DNA from: Rothia halotolerans
GTDB lineage: Bacteria; Actinomycetota; Actinomycetes; Actinomycetales; Micrococcaceae
NCBI RefSeq assembly: GCF_004136635.1
Contig: NZ_NOIU01000001.1
Span: 930,001 to 994,000 of the forward strand
Direction of reading: 5' to 3'
Length of the DNA stretch: 64,000 nucleotides
Shown here: one piece after another, positions 59,541 to 64,000 of the stretch
How the letters are laid out: every line of letters begins with the position of its first letter
How positions within the stretch are numbered: the stretch's first letter is position 1
Made by a program: the position numbers and the translations under genes
Notes under the pieces: model-generated
Told to the model about the DNA's origin: nothing
Seen by the model: the letters and a program-made list of their open reading frames with translations, nothing else
The model's database searches: none

Positions 59541-60809
59541 TCAGGCTCCGGAGGCGCGTCGGTGGTCGGGGGCGTCGTCGGGCGGGACGGTCACGTGGGC
59601 CGTGGGCACCTGGCCTGCGGCGACGGGGACCTGGGCGAGCACGCCGGTGATCGGGGCGATGTCGTGGTCCTCGGGCTCCCACTGCTCGTTGACGTTGCCC
59701 GAGTGGACGGGCTGGCGGCGGGAGCGGACGAACATGACCGCCGAGAGCGCCGCCAGGATCGCGAAGACCACGAGGACGCCGGTCAGCTCGTTGCTCACCA
59801 GCCCGACGAAGTGGCCGATCAGCCAGCACACCGCCCCCACCACGGCGGCGGCGGGGATGGTGATGACCCAGGCGAGGACCATCCGCCCGGCCACGCTCCA
59901 CCGCACGTCGGCGCCCTTGCGGCCCAGCCCGGTGCCCAGGATGGATCCGGTGGCCACGTGGGTCGTGGACAGGGCCATGCCGAAGTGGGAGGAGGTGAGG
60001 ATGATGGCCGCGGAGGCGCCCTCGGCGGCCATGCCCTGCGGCGAGTCGATCTCCACGAGCCCCTTGCCGAGCGTGCGGATGATCCGCCAGCCGCCCAGGT
60101 AGGTGCCCAGGGCGATCGCGAAGGCGCAGGCGAGCTTGACCCAGAACGGGATGTCGGCCGAGGGGTCGATCGCGGAGGAGGCCACCAGGCCCAGGAAGAT
60201 CACGCCCATGGTCTTCTGGGCGTCGTTGGTGCCGTGGGCCAGGGAGACCAGCGAGGCGGTGCCGACCTGCCCCCAGCGGAAGCCGCGGGTCTTCTGCCGG
60301 TCCCCCACGCGCGCCGTCAGGCGGTAGACGAGGATCGTCCCCACCGTGGAGACCAGGGCGGCGATCACCGGTGCCACCAGGGCGGGGATGATGACCTTGG
60401 CGACGACGCCGGCCCACAGCACCCCGCTGACCCCCAGTCCCGCGATGGTCGCGCCGATGAGCCCGCCGAACAGGGCGTGGGACGAGCTGGAGGGCAGTCC
60501 CAGCAGCCACGTCAGCAGGTTCCAGACGATGCCCCCGACCAGCCCCGTGAAGACGATGAGCATGAGCGAGTGCCCGTCCGCCATCTCCAGGTTCACGACC
60601 TCCCGGCCCACCGTCTTGGCGACCTCGATGGAGAGGAACGCCCCCACCAGGTTGAGCACCGCCGAGAGCCCCACCGCGACCTTGGGCTTCAGCGCGCCGG
60701 TGGCGATGGACGTCGCCATCGCGTTCCCGGTGTCGTGGAATCCGTTGGTGAAGTCGAAGACGAGGGCGGTGATGACCACGATGCCGAGGATGATGAGTTC
60801 GGGAGTCAC
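59541..60809 (-). CDS. pitA: Inorganic phosphate transporter, PiT family
   Basis: 422 residues from GTG 60809. CATAAT lies 8 bp upstream with no ribosome site, so the mRNA is close to leaderless. PiT signatures occur twice: DFTNGFHDTGNAMATSI near residue 20 and SLAHGTNDAQKTMGVIFLG near residue 195. Ten to twelve membrane segments with a central cytoplasmic loop. It takes up metal phosphate by proton symport. A PHO box lies 45 bp upstream, so expression should rise or fall with PhoP. Confidence 0.94.
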   Translation of the reverse strand: MTPELIILGIVVITALVFDFTNGFHDTGNAMATSIATGALKPKVAVGLSAVLNLVGAFLSIEVAKTVGREVVNLEMADGHSLMLIVFTGLVGGIVWNLLTWLLGLPSSSSHALFGGLIGATIAGLGVSGVLWAGVVAKVIIPALVAPVIAALVSTVGTILVYRLTARVGDRQKTRGFRWGQVGTASLVSLAHGTNDAQKTMGVIFLGLVASSAIDPSADIPFWVKLACAFAIALGTYLGGWRIIRTLGKGLVEIDSPQGMAAEGASAAIILTSSHFGMALSTTHVATGSILGTGLGRKGADVRWSVAGRMVLAWVITIPAAAVVGAVCWLIGHFVGLVSNELTGVLVVFAILAALSAVMFVRSRRQPVHSGNVNEQWEPEDHDIAPITGVLAQVPVAAGQVPTAHVTVPPDDAPDHRRASGA

Positions 60810-60854
60810 ATATAGGCATTATGCCGACCGTGCGAGGATGCGGATAATTCTCGG

Positions 60855-60885
60855 GGTGAACTTTAGGTGAACATCAACGGTGAGC
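60855..60885 (-). promoter_or_regulatory. PHO box (PhoP site) before pitA
   Basis: On the minus strand GTTCACC occurs at 60872-60866 and 60861-60855 at exactly 11-bp spacing, preceded by a third weaker GCTCACC at 60885-60879. Eleven-base direct repeats starting GTTCA are the actinobacterial PhoP-binding unit. Confidence 0.8.
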
Positions 60886-60930
60886 GGTGTCCGGGGCGTG
60901 AAGATCGCGTGACGATGGGCGGCGCGGGGC

Positions 60931-61926
60931 TCAGTCCTCCCGCGCGACCGCCTCGCGCAGCGCCGCCTTCTCCGCCTCGGGCAGGAAGGACGCCTCGACG
61001 CCGTTGGCCACGAACTCGCGGCGCCGGTCCTCGCCCAGCAGATCCACGGCGAGCTCCAGCTCGTGCTTCAGCGTGGTCGGGAAGAGGGCCGGGTCGTCGG
61101 AGTTGATGGTCAGCTTCAGGCCGGCGTCGAGCATCCCCTGGATCGACTCGCGGCGCCACGGCCGCAGCGCCCGCCGGGAGGTGGTGAACGCGGCGTTGAA
61201 GTGGATCCCCTCGTCGGCGCAGCGCTTCACGACGTCGCTGTCCTTCAGCACGTGGTAGCCGTGGTCGATCCGCTCGCAGCCCAGATCGTCCAGGCAGGTC
61301 GGGATGGTCGCGGCGGTGGGGACGTGCTCGCCGGCGTGCGCGGTGCGCTTGAGGCCGTGGCGGCCGGCCAGCTGGAAGGCCTCGGCGAACTTCCCGGGCA
61401 GCCCCTTGCGCTCGTCGAAGTCCAGGCCGATGCCAACGACGGCGTCGCAAGGATGCGCGATGACCTCCTCGACCATCGCCACAGCGACCTCGGGGGTGTC
61501 CTCGCGGTTCACCGCGGCCAGCGCCCGGGCGTCGACGCCGAGGTCCCTGCGCGCCGCCTCGATCCCCTCGGAGATCCCGGCGGCCATCTCCCGGTAGTCG
61601 ACGCCGGCCGCCAGGTGCACCGAGGGGCTGAACGCGAGCTCGGAGTAGACGGTCCCGCTGTCCCGGTAGCCGTCCTCCATCGCCTCGTAGACGGTCCGGG
61701 CGAAGTCGCCGCGGGTGCGCAGGCTCGCCGAGATCAGCTCGTAGACCCGCAGCAGGGGGAACCACGGCCCGCGGCCCTGCTCCTGATCGGTGGGGTCGGA
61801 GTTGATCCGCGGGTACAGCTCGGCCGCCGGCAGCGGGAGCTCGACGCCGTTGGCGGCCGCGAGGTCGGCGAGGGTCCCGGATCGCACGGTGCCGGGCAGG
61901 TGGACGTGGAGGTCGATGGTCTTCAT
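60931..61926 (-). CDS. add: Adenosine deaminase
   Basis: 331 residues. Zinc ligands and catalytic residues: IDLHVHLPGT (HxH), RTAHAGEHVP (HAGE), ERIDHGYHVL and TINSDDPALF (the SDDP motif). It converts adenosine to inosine for purine salvage. It lies downstream of the purine permease gene on the same strand and may share its LacI control. Confidence 0.94.
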   Translation of the reverse strand: MKTIDLHVHLPGTVRSGTLADLAAANGVELPLPAAELYPRINSDPTDQEQGRGPWFPLLRVYELISASLRTRGDFARTVYEAMEDGYRDSGTVYSELAFSPSVHLAAGVDYREMAAGISEGIEAARRDLGVDARALAAVNREDTPEVAVAMVEEVIAHPCDAVVGIGLDFDERKGLPGKFAEAFQLAGRHGLKRTAHAGEHVPTAATIPTCLDDLGCERIDHGYHVLKDSDVVKRCADEGIHFNAAFTTSRRALRPWRRESIQGMLDAGLKLTINSDDPALFPTTLKHELELAVDLLGEDRRREFVANGVEASFLPEAEKAALREAVARED

Positions 61927-62051
61927 GGAGGAGTCCGTTCGTCGTAGGTGATGCTGTCGGGTGCGGCGAGGAGGCCGCGGCCGGCGTCCCGCCGCGGGAC
62001 GCAGTCACGCCGTCGTGGGCAGGGCGCTCCGCCGCCCCGCGCCGGCGTCGC

Positions 62052-63392
62052 TCAGTGGGCGGCCGCCACGAAGAAGTAGACGAGGAAGGGCGTGAGCACC
62101 CACATGCCGGGGTGGATGTCCCTGAACTTCCCGGTCGCGGCCTTGATCAGCACGTAGCTGAGCAGCCCGGTGGCGATGCCGGTGCCGAAGTTGCCCCAGA
62201 GCAGGGTGCAGGAGACCAGCAGGGCGGCGGGGATGGCCTCGGTGATGTCGGAGGTGTCCACCTTGCGGAAGCCCGCGAGCATGTTGAGGCCGATCACGAC
62301 CAGCACGGGCGCCGTCGCGGCCGAGGGGATCATGCCGGCGACCGGGATGAAGGCGAGCACCACGGCGTACAGGAGGGCCGTGGTCCACGAGGTCAGCCCG
62401 GTGCGGCCGCCGGCCTCGGTGCCGGCCGCCGACTCGAGGTAGGTGGTCACGCTGGGCGCGCCCATGAAGGAGCCGCCGGCGATCGCGGCCGAGTCCACCA
62501 GGAAGGGCCGCTTGAGGTCGGCGTCCTTCCTGCCGGTGGCCTCGCCGATCTTCTCGGTCACGGCGAGGACCACGCCGGTGGTGGAGAAGAACTCGGCGGC
62601 GAAGAACGCGAAGAGGTAGGGGAAGTAGTGCGGGGCCAGCGCGCCGATCAGGTCGATGTCGAAGGCCACCGGGCCCGGGCTGTCCGGCGGGGCGAGGTAG
62701 CTGCCGGGCAGCTCGGTGACGCCCAGCGGGATGCCCACCAGCGTGATCGCGACGATGACGATCACGAAGGCGCCGGGCACCTTCCGGGCCTGCAGAGCCA
62801 CCAGCAGGACGATGCCGGCGAGCGCGAGCAGGGCCGCGGGCGCGCCGAGGTCGCCGAGGACCAGGCCGTCGCCGTCGCCGACCACCAGCCCCGTGGAGCG
62901 GAAGCCGATGAACGCGATGTACAGCCCGATGCCGGAGCCGATCGCGAGCCGCACGTTGGTCGGCATGATCCGGGTGACGAGGCTGCGGATGCCGAGCACC
63001 GTCAGGAGCAGGAAGAGGATCCCGGACCAGAACACGATGCCCATCGCGACGCCGAAGGGCACCGACTCGTTCTGCACGAGAGTGTAGGCGACCAGCGCGA
63101 CGCCGCCCAGCCCCGGCGCGAGCACCAGCGGCAGGTTGGCGAACAGCCCCATCGCGAACGTGCCGAGGACGGCGACGATGATCAGGGCGGTGGTCGCGGC
63201 GCCCCGGGGGACGCCGGCGTCGGCGAGCATGCCCGGGATGACGACGATCGTGTAGGCGGAGGCGAGGAACATGCTGATCCCCGCGAGCAGCTCGGTCCGG
63301 ATGCTGCTCCCGCGTTCCGAGATGCGGAAGAGGCGGTCTGTCGTCGCCGCCAGGCGGTTGGTCTTCCCGGTGGTCGTCGGGGGTGTGTTCAC
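62052..63392 (-). CDS. NCS2-family purine permease (AzgA type)
   Basis: 446 residues. Twelve to fourteen membrane segments; SSIRTELLAGISMFLASAYTIVVIPGML is the N-terminal AzgA-like start and FLASAYT the NAT/AzgA motif, with GSFMGAPSVTTYLESAAGTEAGGRTGL for helix 9-10. The AzgA/PurP group takes up adenine, guanine and hypoxanthine. It lies upstream of adenosine deaminase and divergent from a LacI-type regulator. Confidence 0.93.
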   Translation of the reverse strand: MNTPPTTTGKTNRLAATTDRLFRISERGSSIRTELLAGISMFLASAYTIVVIPGMLADAGVPRGAATTALIIVAVLGTFAMGLFANLPLVLAPGLGGVALVAYTLVQNESVPFGVAMGIVFWSGILFLLLTVLGIRSLVTRIMPTNVRLAIGSGIGLYIAFIGFRSTGLVVGDGDGLVLGDLGAPAALLALAGIVLLVALQARKVPGAFVIVIVAITLVGIPLGVTELPGSYLAPPDSPGPVAFDIDLIGALAPHYFPYLFAFFAAEFFSTTGVVLAVTEKIGEATGRKDADLKRPFLVDSAAIAGGSFMGAPSVTTYLESAAGTEAGGRTGLTSWTTALLYAVVLAFIPVAGMIPSAATAPVLVVIGLNMLAGFRKVDTSDITEAIPAALLVSCTLLWGNFGTGIATGLLSYVLIKAATGKFRDIHPGMWVLTPFLVYFFVAAAH

Positions 63393-63418
63393 GGCGGTGG
63401 CCTTCCTCGCGGCGCCGG

Positions 63419-63432
63419 TGAAAGCGCTTGTA
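63419..63432. promoter_or_regulatory. LacI-type operator 1, TGAAAGCGCTTGTA
   Basis: Contains the perfect 8-base palindrome AAGCGCTT and matches the LacI/CcpA pattern TGWAANCGNTNWCA at 12 of 14 positions. It lies 27 bp before the permease start. Confidence 0.7.
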
Positions 63433-63487
63433 CGCTCATATGCTCGACCTCACGATCACGGCCTGTCAATTCGCGGTGTTAACGGCG

Positions 63488-63501
63488 TGTAAACGCTTTC
63501 A
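63488..63501. promoter_or_regulatory. LacI-type operator 2, TGTAAACGCTTTCA
   Basis: Matches TGWAANCGNTNWCA at every position. Its centre is 69 bp from operator 1, on the side of the lacI-type gene, so the regulator probably controls both itself and the permease. Confidence 0.8.
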
Positions 63502-63557
63502 GAATGTGGACTTCCGGGAGGGCGGGACCCACGGTACGGTGGTCGCAGGGAGGTCGG

Positions 63558-64000
63558 ATGGCACTTGGGGAAGACAGCGGGGCCAGACCCGCGACGATCA
63601 CCGACGTCGCCCGCGCGGCGGGTGTCTCGATCGCGACGGTCTCGCGCGCCATCCGGCAGCCCGACATCGTCTCGGAGCGCACCCGGCGGCGGGTGCTCGC
63701 GGCGGTCTCCGAGGTGGGCTACATGCACAACCCGGCCGCCCGCGCGCTCGCGACCGGCCGCAACGAGCTGCTGGGACTGACCGTCCCCTCCCTGACCAAC
63801 CCCTTCCTGACGCCGATCGTCTCCGGCGCCCAGCAGGCGGCCGAGGAGAACGGCTACGACCTGGTGATCATCGTCGACGCCGCCGATCCGGAGCGCCAGG
63901 CGACCCTCATGGCGCGGCTTCGGGGGCGCGTGGCGGGCCTGGTCGCCGTCGCCCCCCGCGGGCGCTCCGGGCTGCTGTCCCAGCAGGCGCGCGCCCAGCC
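63558..64000 (+). CDS. LacI-family transcriptional regulator, N-terminal part
   Basis: The first 147 codons from ATG 63558, behind GGGAGG; the window ends before the stop. The helix-turn-helix TITDVARAAGVSIATVSRAIRQPDIVSERTRRRVLAAVSEVGYMHNPAARAL is of the LacI type. The periplasmic-binding-like effector domain begins LLGLTVPSLTNPFLTPIVSGA. Context suggests a purine or nucleoside as effector, like PurR. Confidence 0.93.
   Translation, partial: MALGEDSGARPATITDVARAAGVSIATVSRAIRQPDIVSERTRRRVLAAVSEVGYMHNPAARALATGRNELLGLTVPSLTNPFLTPIVSGAQQAAEENGYDLVIIVDAADPERQATLMARLRGRVAGLVAVAPRGRSGLLSQQARAQ

Overview
The window is very GC-rich (about 70%), uses GTG and TTG starts freely, and has several genes whose start codon lies right behind a -10 box (leaderless). 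It carries an ECF sigma/RskA pair, a class F sortase, a CE1758/CE1759-type flavin pair, an Erm(X)-like methylase and a PHO box of the GTTCACC type. Together these point to the chromosome of an actinobacterium, most likely of the order Micrococcales (a Brachybacterium-like genus is my guess, not shown). No tRNA, rRNA, CRISPR array, prophage or complete insertion sequence was seen. The first and last genes are cut by the window edges.

Layout. 1-3.3 kb: the end of a luciferase-like monooxygenase, then a dehydrogenase/GntP-permease pair. 3.3-4.3 kb: an erm gene behind a 14-codon leader peptide and four mutually complementary segments, which is a translational attenuator. 4.4-8.1 kb: small membrane proteins, DUF1272, an acetyltransferase and an APC permease. 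8.3-13.3 kb: a fructose PTS regulon (DeoR repressor, 1-phosphofructokinase, EIIBC, EIIA, class II aldolase). 13.4-14.05 kb: a Doc-type toxin-antitoxin pair. 14.05-20.8 kb: a six-gene catabolic operon (ArgH-family lyase, polar amino acid ABC importer, two deacetylase-fold hydrolases) divergent from a GntR regulator, with two GntR boxes between them. 20.9-24.4 kb: sigma factor, anti-sigma factor, CHRD surface protein and sortase, with two matching SigK-type promoters. 24.5-27.2 kb: DyP peroxidase, PCu(A)C copper chaperone and a membrane protein. 27.3-31.5 kb: an IMPase-family phosphatase, TetR with an MFS efflux pump, and a TauE exporter. 31.5-32.2 kb: a repeat-rich island with a 116-bp inverted-repeat element and 15-16-bp tandem repeats.

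32.2-38.9 kb: LysR/EamA divergent pair, an HTH protein, a glutamine amidotransferase, a flavin monooxygenase/FMN reductase pair and a LysE exporter. 39-42.3 kb: small membrane proteins, an esterase, and a DeoR regulator divergent from a lone glucose-type EIIA. 42.4-49.8 kb: a two-component system, a beta-lactamase-fold lipoprotein, MarR, a sodium/proton antiporter, a DJ-1 protein and TetR. 49.9-54.7 kb: galactokinase, an old yellow enzyme and a large transporter. 54.8-59 kb: CsbD, a shikimate dehydrogenase-like protein, a DnaA-box cluster, rhomboid protease, cyclophilin and a coiled-coil membrane protein. 59.2-64 kb: a PHO-box-controlled phosphate transporter, then adenosine deaminase and a purine permease divergent from a LacI regulator with cre-like operators.

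The strongest candidates for new biology are the GntR-controlled lyase/deacetylase/importer operon, the erm attenuator with its apparently leaderless leader peptide, the paired SigK-type promoters driving a CHRD-protein/sortase module, and the DnaA-box cluster away from dnaA. Functions are read from motifs recalled from memory; no search or alignment was run.
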